A stretch of 64,000 bases of DNA from Pseudomonadota bacterium (GCA_023391335.1 JAEWBG010000076.1:62001-126000); one strand, 5' to 3'; positions 24,709 through 33,774 are shown, numbered from the stretch's first letter. Notes: generated from the sequence alone by a model not told the origin. Numbers and translations are program-made.

Positions 24709-25725
24709 ATGAGCGCGAAGAAGAATCAAGATTCCCGCAACGGCACCGAGCGTGCCGCCATTCTGTTGTTGTCGCTCGGCGAGCAAGAAGCGGCCGAGGT
24801 GCTCAAGCACATGGGCGCTAAGGATGTGCAGCGCATCGGTGCGGCCATGACGCAGCTGCAGAACATCTCACGGCAAGAAGTGAGCGAGGTGCTGAACCAA
24901 TTCACCGTGACGGTCGAGAGTCAGACGTCTCTTGGCGTCGGTGTGGACGAATACCTGCGTAAGGTGTTGATCGGCGCACTTGGCGAGGACAAGGCGAGCG
25001 GTGTCATCGATCGCATCTTGTTTGGCCGCTCGAGCAAAGGGTTGGAAGCACTCAAATGGATGGATGCGCGTGCGGTTGCAGAGCTGATTCGGCAAGAGCA
25101 TCCGCAGATCATTGCGATCGTGCTCGCGTATCTCGACTCGGATCAGTCCGCTGAGGTCTTGGCGCAGTTCCCGGATTGGTTGCGCACGGATGTCGTGATG
25201 CGCATCGCTACGTTGGACGGCATTCAACCTAGTGCGTTGCACGAACTAGATGAAGTCATCGAGAAGCAGTTTTCCGGCAAGCAAGGCGCCTTGAAGACCT
25301 CCATCATCGGCGGCATCAAAACCGCGGCAAACATTCTCAACTTCATGGACTCCACGCAGGAAGCCGCTGTCGTGGATCAGATCCGCAAGGTTGACGATTC
25401 GCTCGGCGTGAAAATCCAGGACCTGATGTTCGTGTTCGACGATCTTGTAGAGATCGACGACCGCGGCATGCAGGAAGTTCTGCGTGCCGTTCCGGGCGAA
25501 CGCTTGTTGCTCGCGATGAAGGGCGCCGACGACGCACTGAAAGAGAAGATCTTCAAGAACATGTCGCAACGCGCTGCAGAGATGCTGAAAGACGACTTGG
25601 AAGCGAAAGGTCCGGTGCGCCTGTCTGAAGTCGAAGCCGCACAGAAGGAAATCCTCGCCATCGTTCGCAAGTTGTCCGAGCAAGGCACGATTCAGCTAGG
25701 CGGGAAGGGCGAGGAGTTTGTATGA
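24709..25725 (+). CDS. fliG: FliG, rotor switch protein
   Basis: FliG is the torque-bearing ring of the C-ring, contacting FliF, FliM and the stators. The product is 338 residues. The middle domain has the EHPQ motif (LIRQEHPQIIAIVLAYLDSD), and the C-terminal domain has the charged torque helix around DDLVEIDDRGMQEVLRAVPG. The ATG at 24709 has GGAG with a 6-base gap; the open frame extends 19 codons upstream only through the octad arm, so the shorter form is chosen. Confidence 0.97.
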   Translation: MSAKKNQDSRNGTERAAILLLSLGEQEAAEVLKHMGAKDVQRIGAAMTQLQNISRQEVSEVLNQFTVTVESQTSLGVGVDEYLRKVLIGALGEDKASGVIDRILFGRSSKGLEALKWMDARAVAELIRQEHPQIIAIVLAYLDSDQSAEVLAQFPDWLRTDVVMRIATLDGIQPSALHELDEVIEKQFSGKQGALKTSIIGGIKTAANILNFMDSTQEAAVVDQIRKVDDSLGVKIQDLMFVFDDLVEIDDRGMQEVLRAVPGERLLLAMKGADDALKEKIFKNMSQRAAEMLKDDLEAKGPVRLSEVEAAQKEILAIVRKLSEQGTIQLGGKGEEFV

Positions 25726-25726
25726 G

Positions 25727-25857
25727 GATAGTGACTAGCGGATTGCGGATTGCGGATAGCGCCGAGAAGGCGCACCTCAGCTTACGATCACTCGCAGTGC
25801 TTATGCGAGAGACTTCTTTTTCTGACTATTCACGATCCGCTATCCGCTAATCACTAT
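25727..25857. repeat. heptad-arm hairpin fliG to fliH, overlapping the fliH start
   Basis: Left arm 25727-25759 (TAGTGACTAGCGGAT, GCGGATT heptads) begins 2 bases after the fliG stop. Right arm 25825-25857 (ATTCACGATCCGC, TATCCGC, TAATCACTAT) includes the first bases of the fliH ATG. One of the clearest stop-to-start examples. Confidence 0.93.
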
Positions 25858-26494
25858 GTCCGATTCAATCGCCCTCTGGGACCTGCCCACCGTCAACGGT
25901 CGCACCGTGCAAGGGCGTCGTCCCGGTAAGACTGTCAGCGAATTAGAAGAAGTAGAACGTCGCGCGTACGAAGAAGCGTTCGCTAAGGGACGCGAAGCGG
26001 GTCTTGCGGCAGCGAAAGCGGAGACACAAGGCGCGCTCACGCAGTTGCAGAACCAAGTCAACAAGCTCGAATCGACATTGGCATCGCTGAGCAAGCCACT
26101 CGATCAAGTCAATACCGAAGTCGAGCAGCAGCTGATGAATCTGACGCTCACGATTGCGCGACATCTCGTGCGCCGCGAGCTGCGCATCGATCCAGCGCAA
26201 GTGATCGCGATCATTCGCGAAACGGTCGCGCTGCTCCCGGCCGCGGCGCGCGATGTTCGAGTACACATGCATCCGGACGATGCTGCTGTGGTTCGCGAGC
26301 GTCTTGCGACTCCAACAGCGGACCGCGCGTGGACGATTATCGAAGATCCCGTTATGACGCGTGGTGGATGCCGCGTCACGACTGAAACGGCGCTGATCGA
26401 TGCGCGCGTGGAAACGCGGCTCAATCAAGCGATTGCCGCCATGCTTGGCGATGAACGAGTCGATGCAGCTCGCGGAGCGGAAGAGGCGACATGA
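25856..26494 (+). CDS. fliH: FliH, export ATPase regulator
   Basis: FliH binds and restrains the FliI ATPase and docks it to the export gate. The product is 212 residues: a charged coiled-coil N-terminal half (VSELEEVERRAYEEAFAKGR) and a conserved C-terminal domain (LRIDPAQVIAIIRETVALLP; PVMTRGGCRVTTETALIDAR). There is no Shine-Dalgarno; the start codon is part of the hairpin right arm. It overlaps fliI by the 4-base ATGA, indicating coupling. Confidence 0.95.
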   Translation: MSDSIALWDLPTVNGRTVQGRRPGKTVSELEEVERRAYEEAFAKGREAGLAAAKAETQGALTQLQNQVNKLESTLASLSKPLDQVNTEVEQQLMNLTLTIARHLVRRELRIDPAQVIAIIRETVALLPAAARDVRVHMHPDDAAVVRERLATPTADRAWTIIEDPVMTRGGCRVTTETALIDARVETRLNQAIAAMLGDERVDAARGAEEAT

Positions 26495-27843
26495 GTAGCT
26501 CGGCTCAATCGTCCCGCTGGGCCAAAGAACTGCAACGCAGTGCGCAGCGAATTGCAAAGTTGCCGCTACCGCCCGTTGAAGGCGTACTCACTCGCATGAT
26601 CGGTTTGACGCTCGAAGCAGCGGGTTGCCAGGCCGCGGTGGGCGATCGTTGCGATGTGCTCGGCAGCGATGGTGGCCGCATCGAAGCGGAAGTCGTCGGC
26701 TTCGCGGGCGATCGTCTATATCTGATGCCCACCAGCGACATTCATGGCGTGAAGCCCAATGCGCGCGTGATTCCGCGCTCGGGTGCCGAGATGGTTGCCG
26801 TGGGACCCGAGTTGCTGGGCCGTGTCATCGATGGTGCTGGCGTTCCTCTCGATGGGCTGGGCCCTATCGAGTGCGAAGGGCGAGCGCGCATCACTGGAAC
26901 GCCGATCAATCCGCTGATGCGTCAGCCGATCGATGCCCCGCTGGACGTCGGCGTGCGCGCAATCAATTCACTGCTGACTGTCGGACGCGGGCAGCGGATC
27001 GGTCTATTCGCCGGCAGCGGTGTCGGTAAGAGCGTGCTGCTCGGCATGATGGCGCGCTACACCAGCGCAGATGTCATTGTGGTCGGACTGATCGGCGAGC
27101 GCGGTCGCGAAGTGAAAGAGTTCGTCGATCGCATTCTCGGGCCGGAAGGTCGCAGGCGCGCGGTCGTGGTGGCAACCCCGGCCGATCATCCGCCGCTCAT
27201 GCGCCTGCACGGTGCTTGGCGTGCAACCGCCATCGCTGAATATTTCCGCGAGCAGGGTAAGAACGTGCTGCTGATCATGGACTCACTCACTCGATTCGCA
27301 CAGGCACAACGTGAGATCGGACTTGCGATCGGTGAGGCGCCGGCAACAAAAGGGTATCCGCCATCGGTCTTCGCTCGCTTGCCGCACCTCGTTGAACGTG
27401 CAGGCAACGGTGCATCCGGAAGCGGATCGATCACCGCCTTCTACACCGTGTTGACAGAAGGCGACGACCAGCAAGACCCCATTGCAGATTCCGCTCGTGC
27501 GATTCTCGACGGCCACTTCGTTTTGTCGCGACGCATAGCGGAAGCGGGGCACTATCCGGCGATCGATATTGAAGCCTCCATCAGCCGCGTCATGCACGAA
27601 ATCGTGCCGCACGAACACACGGCCATGGCGCGTCGTTTCAAACAAGCGCTTTCGATGTATCAGCAGAATCGCGATCTGATCGCCATCGGCGCGTACCAAA
27701 AGGGCAGCGATCCACGCATCGATGCCGCATTGGCCTTGTGGCCCAGCATGCAGAAGTTCTTGCAGCAGGACATCAAGGAGAAGGTGGCGTTTAAGGAAAG
27801 CGTCGCCGCCCTGGGGGCGCTCGTGTCTAGCGAGCCGTCGTGA
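26491..27843 (+). CDS. fliI: FliI, flagellar export ATPase
   Basis: FliI hydrolyses ATP to energise flagellar type III export. The product is 450 residues. Walker A is GSGVGKS (about residues 175-181), Walker B is in NVLLIMDSLTRFAQA, and the family motif GEAPATKGYPPSVFARLP is present. Length matches the family. It starts in the fliH stop (ATGA). The stop overlaps the left arm of the next heptad hairpin. Confidence 0.97.
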   Translation: MSSSAQSSRWAKELQRSAQRIAKLPLPPVEGVLTRMIGLTLEAAGCQAAVGDRCDVLGSDGGRIEAEVVGFAGDRLYLMPTSDIHGVKPNARVIPRSGAEMVAVGPELLGRVIDGAGVPLDGLGPIECEGRARITGTPINPLMRQPIDAPLDVGVRAINSLLTVGRGQRIGLFAGSGVGKSVLLGMMARYTSADVIVVGLIGERGREVKEFVDRILGPEGRRRAVVVATPADHPPLMRLHGAWRATAIAEYFREQGKNVLLIMDSLTRFAQAQREIGLAIGEAPATKGYPPSVFARLPHLVERAGNGASGSGSITAFYTVLTEGDDQQDPIADSARAILDGHFVLSRRIAEAGHYPAIDIEASISRVMHEIVPHEHTAMARRFKQALSMYQQNRDLIAIGAYQKGSDPRIDAALALWPSMQKFLQQDIKEKVAFKESVAALGALVSSEPS

Positions 27844-27976
27844 GTCACGAGTCACGGGTCACGGGTCACGAGTCACGGGTAAGAGCGCAGACATATGTAT
27901 ACGCACGAGCAGACACCTTTGTCGGACATCGAGTCTTCATTCCGTCCCGTGACCTTTGACTTGTGACCTGTGACTG
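27842..27976. repeat. heptad-arm hairpin fliI to fliJ
   Basis: Left arm 27842-27880 is five GAGTCAC/GGGTCAC heptads overlapping the fliI stop; right arm 27945-27976 (CCCGTGACCTTTGACTTGTG) is complementary and ends 4 bases before the fliJ ATG. Confidence 0.92.
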
Positions 27977-27980
27977 AGAA

Positions 27981-28418
27981 ATGACTCGCGCCAAACGCCT
28001 ACAACCCGTGCAGAACCTGGTCGACGACAAAGAACGTCGGCTGGCGCAGAGTCTTGCGGGGTTCGAAAAGAAGCTGATCGACGCCGAGCGCAAGTTGAAT
28101 GAGCTCGAGCGATATCGAGCGGAGTACGAGCGGCAGTTCAAGGAGACCGCCGCGCGAGGCATCGGTGTCACCGGATTGCGAGACTATCAAGCTTTCTTGG
28201 CACGATTGAACGAAGCGATTCGTCAGCAGCAGTCCGTCGTACAACGAGCCCACAGTGAACGAGATGCAGAGCGCTTGCGCTGGCAAGAAATGGCGCGCAA
28301 GGCGAAAGCCTTGGATCACGTCGTAGAACAGTGGAACGTGCAGGAACAGCGTGCACGCGATCGGCGCGAGCAGATCGAGACCGACGAGCGTGCACAACGC
28401 AGAGTGAAGTCAACATGA
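27981..28418 (+). CDS. fliJ: FliJ, export chaperone-escort protein
   Basis: FliJ is the central stalk of the export ATPase ring and escorts chaperones. The product is 145 residues, almost entirely coiled coil (RRLAQSLAGFEKKLIDAERK; QQQSVVQRAHSERDAERLRW). Length is typical. It follows fliI across a heptad hairpin and overlaps fliK by ATGA. Confidence 0.93.
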   Translation: MTRAKRLQPVQNLVDDKERRLAQSLAGFEKKLIDAERKLNELERYRAEYERQFKETAARGIGVTGLRDYQAFLARLNEAIRQQQSVVQRAHSERDAERLRWQEMARKAKALDHVVEQWNVQEQRARDRREQIETDERAQRRVKST

Positions 28419-29344
28419 TGATTGGAACCACACCCGCTCCCGCACCAGCCAATGAAGCCCTGCCCAACTCAGCAGCGGCTCCCTCGGGAGACACGCAGCC
28501 GGGCACGATGGCAGACGATTTCATGGCACTGCTCGAACAACTCGTCACCGCGTCTGCCACCGCGGCTCCGCAAACTGCGGCGGTGAATGTCGATGCAGCG
28601 ATCGGCACCGACAAGGATGAAGACGCCGATCCGACCGATCTCGCGAACATCATTCCGATTGCCTTGCCTATGCCGCAGTTGGAACTACCCAAGGATGCGG
28701 TTGCAGCGAACAGTCAGTTGGACGGCAGCATCGAGCAGATCATCGGCATGATCGGCAAAGGCGAGGGTACGGCAAAGGATTCGTCACAACTGTTGGATGT
28801 CGTTCTCGCCTCAGTCACCGACGCGGACACGAAAGCGGCGGATGCACCAACGACGGCTCCACCGGTGCCCTTTGCCGATGCCCTTGCGGCACATCGAACT
28901 GCTTCATCCGCGACACCCGACTCGGCAAACCAGCCGACGGTGCATTCACCCGTCGGCAGCCCGCAATGGCGCGACGAAGTGAGCGCGAAAGTCAGTGTGA
29001 TGGTGCAGCAGGGTAATACGTCTGCCTCGCTGCGATTGTCGCCGGAGCACCTTGGTCCGCTCGAAGTGCGCATCTCAGTGCAAAACGATCAAGCATCCGT
29101 CTGGTTCGGCGCCGCCCACGCCGACACGCGTGCTGCCATCGAACATGCGCTGCCGCGCCTCAGAGAGATGTTCGCATCCCAAGGTCTCTCGCTCGCCGAC
29201 ACCGGCGTCTTCCGCGAACCGCCTCGCGAACAACCCAAGCCAGGTTCGTTCAATTCCTCTTCCCGCGGCGACGGCTCGTTCGAGTCGCCGAGCGTGCAGA
29301 CGATTGCGATTCGGCGGTTGGGGCTGGTCGACGCATACGCGTAG
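28415..29344 (+). CDS. fliK: FliK, hook-length control protein
   Basis: FliK measures hook length and switches export specificity through FlhB. The product is 309 residues. The N-terminal two thirds are Ala/Pro/Thr-rich and low in conservation. The C-terminal Flg_hook domain (about 215-295) contains SASLRLSPEHLGPLEVRISV and AIEHALPRLREMFASQGLSL. The ATG at 28415 overlaps the fliJ stop, and an ATG-ATG pair gives two possible starts. It is shorter than enteric FliK (about 400), as often in this lineage. The stop is at the base of a GCGGC-GCA-GCCGC hairpin. Confidence 0.93.
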   Translation: MMIGTTPAPAPANEALPNSAAAPSGDTQPGTMADDFMALLEQLVTASATAAPQTAAVNVDAAIGTDKDEDADPTDLANIIPIALPMPQLELPKDAVAANSQLDGSIEQIIGMIGKGEGTAKDSSQLLDVVLASVTDADTKAADAPTTAPPVPFADALAAHRTASSATPDSANQPTVHSPVGSPQWRDEVSAKVSVMVQQGNTSASLRLSPEHLGPLEVRISVQNDQASVWFGAAHADTRAAIEHALPRLREMFASQGLSLADTGVFREPPREQPKPGSFNSSSRGDGSFESPSVQTIAIRRLGLVDAYA

Positions 29345-29747
29345 CGGCGCAGCCGCGGAGGCCGGACGACACAAAGTGCACAAAGATTGATGGGTGTACT
29401 GGGCCCGCATCTGGGCGCGTCTCGAATGGAGAGTGGGGCGGCGTCATTCATCCGGCTAGCCAGTTCACACGTGCCGTTCGGACACGAACGTTTGGTCTTC
29501 CGCACTTTTGTCGAGATTGCTTTGCGTTCTTTGTGTTGCGTCCGTGTCCCCGATTCTTCGATTTCATCTGGTCGCGCGCAGCGCTTTCACTTCATCACTC
29601 CATCACCTCATCACCGGGTTCGTGTGACTCCCATCACACGCTCCGCGCCAACTTTCCGTCACCTCAATTCCACTGTGCGCTATCTCACACTCAATAATTT
29701 GCGACTTTTCCTTTTGCAGTAAGCACTTGCGAATGGGGTGGCGTGCA
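29345..29747. other. gap fliK to fliL with mixed repeats
   Basis: No gene. A pair of arms ACACAAAGTGCACAAAG (29370-29386) and CTTTGCGTTCTTTGTGTTG (29520-29538) can pair across about 130 bases. A lone octad right arm (TCACTTCATCACTCCATCAC, 29588-29618) has no partner. This gap separates the fliE-K unit from the fliL-R unit, which has its own promoter. Confidence 0.65.
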
Positions 29748-29763
29748 TGGCACGTGGCTTGCT
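29748..29763 (+). promoter_or_regulatory. sigma-54 promoter of fliL
   Basis: TGGCACGTGGCTTGCT: a near-perfect -24/-12 promoter, GG and GC 12 bases apart. Transcription would begin near 29774, giving a leader of about 33 bases. It heads fliLMNOPQR-flhB. Confidence 0.92.
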
Positions 29764-29806
29764 CTTTATAGAGCAGTTATTGGCCTGGTGGGTCGAGGAT
29801 CGAGTA

Positions 29807-30370
29807 ATGCCTGAGTCGAGAGCCGAACAAGCACCCGAGAATGCAGCGCCTGCAGCCGCGGTGCCCGCTAAAAAATCTAAGAAGATGCTGTTCATCATCA
29901 TCGGCGCGGTCATTGCTGCGCTCGGTATTGGCGGCGGCGTATACGCGTTCGTGAGCAAGAAGAGCGACGACACCGAGCAGACCGTGACAGACGCGAAAGG
30001 CAAGAAGATCAAGAATGCAGTCGCTAAGAAGGAAACGAAGCCCAAGGAGCCGGCGATCTATACGGCCTTCGATCCCCCGTTTGTCGTGAACTTCGAGGAC
30101 AAAGGCGCGATGCGCTTCCTGCAGGTGAGCGTGCAAGTCATGACTCGCGATCCGCACACTGCCGAGATGTTCAAACAGCACGACCCGGTGATCCGCAACG
30201 ATTTGCTACTGCTGTTGGGTAACCAAACGTTCGACACGCTCAACAGCCGCGAAGGCAAAGAGAAGCTCCGCGAAGAAGCTCGCGAAGCCGTCGCCAACAT
30301 CATCAAGAGCGAAGGCGGCAGCCCCAAGAATGTGGAGCAGCTGTATTTCACGAGTTTTGTAATGCAATGA
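29807..30370 (+). CDS. fliL: FliL, stator-associated membrane protein
   Basis: FliL surrounds the stator units and supports torque. The product is 187 residues: a short cytoplasmic N-terminus, one transmembrane helix (MLFIIIGAVIAALGIGGGVY, about residues 26-45), a Lys-rich linker, then the periplasmic stomatin-like domain (FVVNFEDKGAMRFLQVSVQV). The ATG at 29807 has GAGGA 7 bases upstream and lies after the promoter; an upstream in-frame start would include promoter sequence. Confidence 0.95.
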   Translation: MPESRAEQAPENAAPAAAVPAKKSKKMLFIIIGAVIAALGIGGGVYAFVSKKSDDTEQTVTDAKGKKIKNAVAKKETKPKEPAIYTAFDPPFVVNFEDKGAMRFLQVSVQVMTRDPHTAEMFKQHDPVIRNDLLLLLGNQTFDTLNSREGKEKLREEAREAVANIIKSEGGSPKNVEQLYFTSFVMQ

Positions 30371-30378
30371 GCAGACAC

Positions 30379-30506
30379 TGTGAGGAAGTGATGGGTGAGG
30401 AAGTGAACCGCGCAGCTTCGCGTGTGACAGACGCTTCGTTCTGCACCGGCCACACCACTCCTTGAGACGTTACTTTGCTCACATCTCACCTACTCACTTT
30501 CTCACC
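30379..30506. repeat. tandem-arm hairpin fliL to fliM
   Basis: Left arm 30379-30406 (GTGAGGAAGTGATGGGTGAG) and right arm 30478-30506 (CTCACATCTCACCTACTCAC) are complementary; the right arm ends 11 bases before fliM, which lacks a Shine-Dalgarno. Confidence 0.88.
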
Positions 30507-30517
30507 GTAATACGACC

Positions 30518-31528
30518 ATGTCCGGTAACGACGTATTAAGCCAAGACGAAATTGATGCGCTGTTGCATGGCGTTGACAGCGGCGCCGTCAATACGGAAGC
30601 AGAATCCACCCCGGGTGAAGTCCGCACGTTCGATTTCACGAATCAAGTGCGGATCGTGCGTGGGCGTATGCCCACGTTGGAGATGATCAACGAGCGGTTC
30701 GCGCGCCTGTTCAGAACCAGTCTGTTCAATTTGCTGCGTCGAGCGCCCGAGGTGGCGGTGGCGCCGGTGCGCATGCAGAAGTTCAGCGAATACGTGCAAG
30801 CGTTGCACGTGCCGACGAGCTTGAACCTGGTGAAGATCCTGCCGCTGCGAGGCACGGCGCTCGTGGTGCTGGATCCGAAGCTGGTGTTCGCGGTGGTCGA
30901 CAACTTCTTCGGCGGCAATGGCCGCTTCGCCAAGATCGAAGGTCGCGAATTCACCGCAACCGAAACCCGCGTCATTCACATGCTGCTCAAGCACATCTTC
31001 TCGGATGTGAAAGAAGCGTGGTCCCACGTGGCGCGCCTGGATATCGAATACCTGAATTCCGAAATCAATCCCCACTTCGCCAACATCGTGAGCCCGACCG
31101 AAATCGTCGTCGTCACGAGCTTCCATATCGAACTGGACGGCGGCGGTGGCGATCTGCACGTCACGATGCCGTACTCGATGATCGAGCCAATGCGCGAACT
31201 CTTAGACGCGGGCGTGGCCAGCGATCGCGTCGAGCACGACGAGCGTTGGATGCAGGCGTTGAAAGAAGAAATCGAAGATGCGGAAGTGGAACTGTCGACC
31301 CTACTTGGGCGCGGCAAGGTCACGATGCAGCAGCTGCTCGAAATGAAGCCAGGCGACATCCTTCCTTGCGATTTCACAGGACAGGCCACCGTGATTGCCG
31401 AAGACGTGCCGATTTTCCGCGGTGCCTTTGGTGTGTCGCATGGCCAGCAGGCCGTGCAGATCGAAGAACGCGTGATGCGTTACAAGCCGCGCGTATTCGA
31501 CAAGCTGTTCGGTAACAAGCCTGTCTGA
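30518..31528 (+). CDS. fliM: FliM, rotor switch protein
   Basis: FliM binds phosphorylated CheY and forms the wall of the C-ring. The product is 336 residues. The N-terminal CheY-binding motif LSQDEIDALLHG is at residues 6-17; the CheC-like middle domain and the C-terminal SpoA domain (MKPGDILPCDFTGQATVIAE) follow. Length is typical. fliN follows after 54 bases with no heptad element. Confidence 0.97.
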   Translation: MSGNDVLSQDEIDALLHGVDSGAVNTEAESTPGEVRTFDFTNQVRIVRGRMPTLEMINERFARLFRTSLFNLLRRAPEVAVAPVRMQKFSEYVQALHVPTSLNLVKILPLRGTALVVLDPKLVFAVVDNFFGGNGRFAKIEGREFTATETRVIHMLLKHIFSDVKEAWSHVARLDIEYLNSEINPHFANIVSPTEIVVVTSFHIELDGGGGDLHVTMPYSMIEPMRELLDAGVASDRVEHDERWMQALKEEIEDAEVELSTLLGRGKVTMQQLLEMKPGDILPCDFTGQATVIAEDVPIFRGAFGVSHGQQAVQIEERVMRYKPRVFDKLFGNKPV

Positions 31529-31582
31529 GTACCCGAAGCGAATTACCAACCCATTGCAGAACCACGTACATCGGAACGCGAC

Positions 31583-31927
31583 ATGAACGCCAAGACTAAC
31601 GACCCACAAGCACGCGCTGCAGAGTTCGCAGACTTGCAGGACACCGCAAGCGGGGAAGGGGCTCGAGACGTCAATCTCGAAGTCATCTTGGATGTGCCAG
31701 TCACGTTGTCGATGGAGGTGGGCCGCACCCGCATCCCGATTCGCAACCTGCTGCAGTTGAATCAAGGGTCGGTCGTCGAACTCGATCGCGCTGCAGGCGA
31801 GCCGTTGGATGTATTCGTGAACGGCACATTGGTTGCTCACGGCGAAGTCGTCGTAGTCAACGAGAAGTTCGGCATCCGGCTCACAGACGTGATCAGCCCA
31901 GCCGAACGCATTCGCAAGCTCAAGTAG
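31583..31927 (+). CDS. fliN: FliN, rotor switch protein
   Basis: FliN forms the base of the C-ring and docks the export ATPase complex. The product is 114 residues with the SpoA domain over its last 75 residues (ILDVPVTLSMEVGRTRIPIR; LLQLNQGSVVELDRAAGEPL; GEVVVVNEKFGIRLTDVISP). Normal length. It belongs to fliLMNOPQR, 16 bases before fliO. Confidence 0.97.
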   Translation: MNAKTNDPQARAAEFADLQDTASGEGARDVNLEVILDVPVTLSMEVGRTRIPIRNLLQLNQGSVVELDRAAGEPLDVFVNGTLVAHGEVVVVNEKFGIRLTDVISPAERIRKLK

Positions 31928-31943
31928 TTCTCCAGGTCGAATC

Positions 31944-32429
31944 ATGAGACTACGACGAGCAGGCACCGCATGGCGTGCTGTGCTGATCGGCATCGCTATG
32001 TCCGCGGCAGCGGCGGCGGAGGCGGCCGACAAGCCTTTTGGTGCTCCCCAGGTGACGCACGCACCTGCTTCCTCCGCAGGTGGGTTGGCGCAGGTGACGT
32101 TCTCGCTATTGCTTGTGCTCGCCGCAATCTTTGCGGCAGCGTGGGCCGTCAAGCGGATGCGCGGCGTCGGTCAACGTAACGCGAATGCATTACGAGTGAT
32201 TGCCGATCTGGCGCTCGGACCGAAGGAGCGTGCCGTACTGATCCAAGTGGGCGAGCAGCAATTGCTGATTGGCGTTGCACCAGGACAGGTCAACACGTTG
32301 CATGTCCTTCCCGAGAATGTCGTTGCCGAGCAAGCCTCTCAAAGCACCGTTCCATCCGATCCCTCAGCCGCGCCGGCAGCACCTGCCGATGCATTCAAAG
32401 CCATTCTGAAACGGAGTTTGGGGCTGTGA
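31944..32429 (+). CDS. fliO: FliO, export gate assembly factor
   Basis: FliO helps assemble FliP into the export gate. The product is 161 residues: a signal-like N-terminus, a transmembrane helix (TFSLLLVLAAIFAAAWAVKR, about residues 49-68) and a cytoplasmic domain with LGPKERAVLIQVGEQQLLIG. The stop TGA overlaps the GTG assigned to fliP. Confidence 0.92.
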   Translation: MRLRRAGTAWRAVLIGIAMSAAAAAEAADKPFGAPQVTHAPASSAGGLAQVTFSLLLVLAAIFAAAWAVKRMRGVGQRNANALRVIADLALGPKERAVLIQVGEQQLLIGVAPGQVNTLHVLPENVVAEQASQSTVPSDPSAAPAAPADAFKAILKRSLGL

Positions 32430-33310
32430 GCGGTCGGTTGGGAGTTGAGGGTTGGCGGTTGACGGGAAATCGTCCGGAAGCGGTCGATCGACAGTTGGCA
32501 GCTGAGAGTTGGCCGTTGGCGGGAAAACGTCCGCATCCTTTCAACCGTCAACAGTCAAGCGTCAACTTGCTTAGCTGGTTCGGCTTGCTCGCACTTCTGC
32601 TCATCGCAATCCTCCCTTCGCACGCTTTCGCGGCGGGGATTCCGGCCGTGACAGTGACCACCGCACCCGGCGGCGGGCAGCAATATTCGCTGACGCTACA
32701 GATTCTGATTCTGATGACGGCGGTGACGTTACTGCCGAGCATCGTGCTGATGATGACCTCGTTCACGCGCATCGTGATCGTGCTGGCGCTGCTGCGTCAG
32801 GCCCTGGGAGCAGGGCAGGCACCGCCGAATCAAGTGATCGTCGGTCTCGCACTGTTTCTATCGCTGTTCGTGATGGGTCCGGTGATCGATAAGATCAACA
32901 CGAATGCCGTGCAGCCCTACATGGCCGGCACAATCGATGCGACCGCGGCCCTCGAGCAAGGCGTCGGCCCACTCAAACAATTCATGCTGGATCAAACCCG
33001 CGAAAGCGATATCGCGACGTTCGTGCGCATTTCCGGCGGCAAGGGCTTCGACAAGCCTGAAGACGTGCCGCTGAGAATCTTGGTGCCCGCTTTCGCAACG
33101 AGCGAATTGAAATCCGCATTCCAGATCGGCTTCTTGATCTTCATTCCATTCGTCATCATCGACCTCGTCGTCGCCAGCGTCCTGATGTCCATGGGCATGA
33201 TGATGCTCTCACCGGTCCTCATCTCGCTCCCCTTCAAACTCATGCTCTTCGTGCTCGTCGATGGCTGGAGCTTGGTGATGGGGACGTTGGCGGGAAGCTT
33301 CTATTCATGA
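32426..33310 (+). CDS. fliP: FliP, export gate protein
   Basis: FliP is the core of the export channel with FliQ and FliR. From the GTG at 32426 the product is 294 residues, about 50 longer than usual. The extra N-terminus is encoded by tandem repeats of an intergenic-type hairpin. A TTG at 32567, directly after the right arm, would give a normal signal peptide (LLSWFGLLALLLIAILPSHA) and about 247 residues, and is a serious alternative. The core has TVTLLPSIVLMMTSFTRIVI, VGLALFLSLFVMGPV and the C-terminal MMMLSPVLISLPFKLMLFVL. Confidence 0.93.
   Translation: MSGRLGVEGWRLTGNRPEAVDRQLAAESWPLAGKRPHPFNRQQSSVNLLSWFGLLALLLIAILPSHAFAAGIPAVTVTTAPGGGQQYSLTLQILILMTAVTLLPSIVLMMTSFTRIVIVLALLRQALGAGQAPPNQVIVGLALFLSLFVMGPVIDKINTNAVQPYMAGTIDATAALEQGVGPLKQFMLDQTRESDIATFVRISGGKGFDKPEDVPLRILVPAFATSELKSAFQIGFLIFIPFVIIDLVVASVLMSMGMMMLSPVLISLPFKLMLFVLVDGWSLVMGTLAGSFYS
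32434..32566. repeat. heptad-like hairpin at the fliO/fliP junction, within the fliP frame
   Basis: Left side: GGTTGGGAGTTGAGG, GGTTGGCGGTTGACGG (32434-32464) and a second copy AGTTGGCAGCTGAGAG, TTGGCCGTTGGCGGG (32492-32522). Right arm 32541-32566: CAACCGTCAACAGTCAAGCG. The element ends one base before a TTG codon in frame with fliP. Confidence 0.8.
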
Positions 33311-33498
33311 AGCGGTTAGCGGTTAGCGGTTGGCGGTTAGTAGGAAAACCGATGCCACGCGTCTGCGTCCGAGCTAACGAAAGAGCAATCCAGGCTGGCT
33401 TGCAGATTGTGCTTACAGAGTATCCGTTGGCCATGCGCACTCGGCCTTGGTTATTGGCGACTCCCACGTTCTTCCTAACCGCTAACCGCTAACCGCTT
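33311..33498. repeat. heptad-arm hairpin fliP to fliQ
   Basis: Left arm 33311-33340 is four GCGGTTA/GCGGTTG heptads directly after the fliP stop; right arm 33475-33498 is CTAACCG heptads and ends 6 bases before the fliQ ATG. This family (GGTTAGC) is seen nowhere else in the window, and both arms changed together. Confidence 0.93.
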
Positions 33499-33504
33499 CT
33501 CCTC

Positions 33505-33774
33505 ATGACACCCGAACTCATCATGACCATCGGCCAGCGAGCACTGGAAATCACGATCCTGCTTGCGGCGCCGCTATTGTTGGCCGGTTTGGTGATCGGT
33601 CTGCTGGTCGGTGTCTTTCAAGCGGCCACGCAAATCAATGAATCGACGCTGTCGTTCATTCCGAAACTCCTCGGCATGGCAGCAACTCTGGTGATTGCGG
33701 GTCCGTGGATGCTGAAGCTCATCGTGAGTTATACGCGGGAGTTGTTTGAGAGTATTCCAAGCATGATTGGCTAG
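33505..33774 (+). CDS. fliQ: FliQ, export gate protein
   Basis: FliQ surrounds the FliP/FliR core of the export gate. The product is 89 residues with two transmembrane hairpin helices (LEITILLAAPLLLAGLVIGL; FIPKLLGMAATLVIAGPWML) and the family motif FQAATQINESTLSFIPK. No Shine-Dalgarno precedes the ATG. The stop is inside a perfect 15-bp hairpin. Confidence 0.96.
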   Translation: MTPELIMTIGQRALEITILLAAPLLLAGLVIGLLVGVFQAATQINESTLSFIPKLLGMAATLVIAGPWMLKLIVSYTRELFESIPSMIG

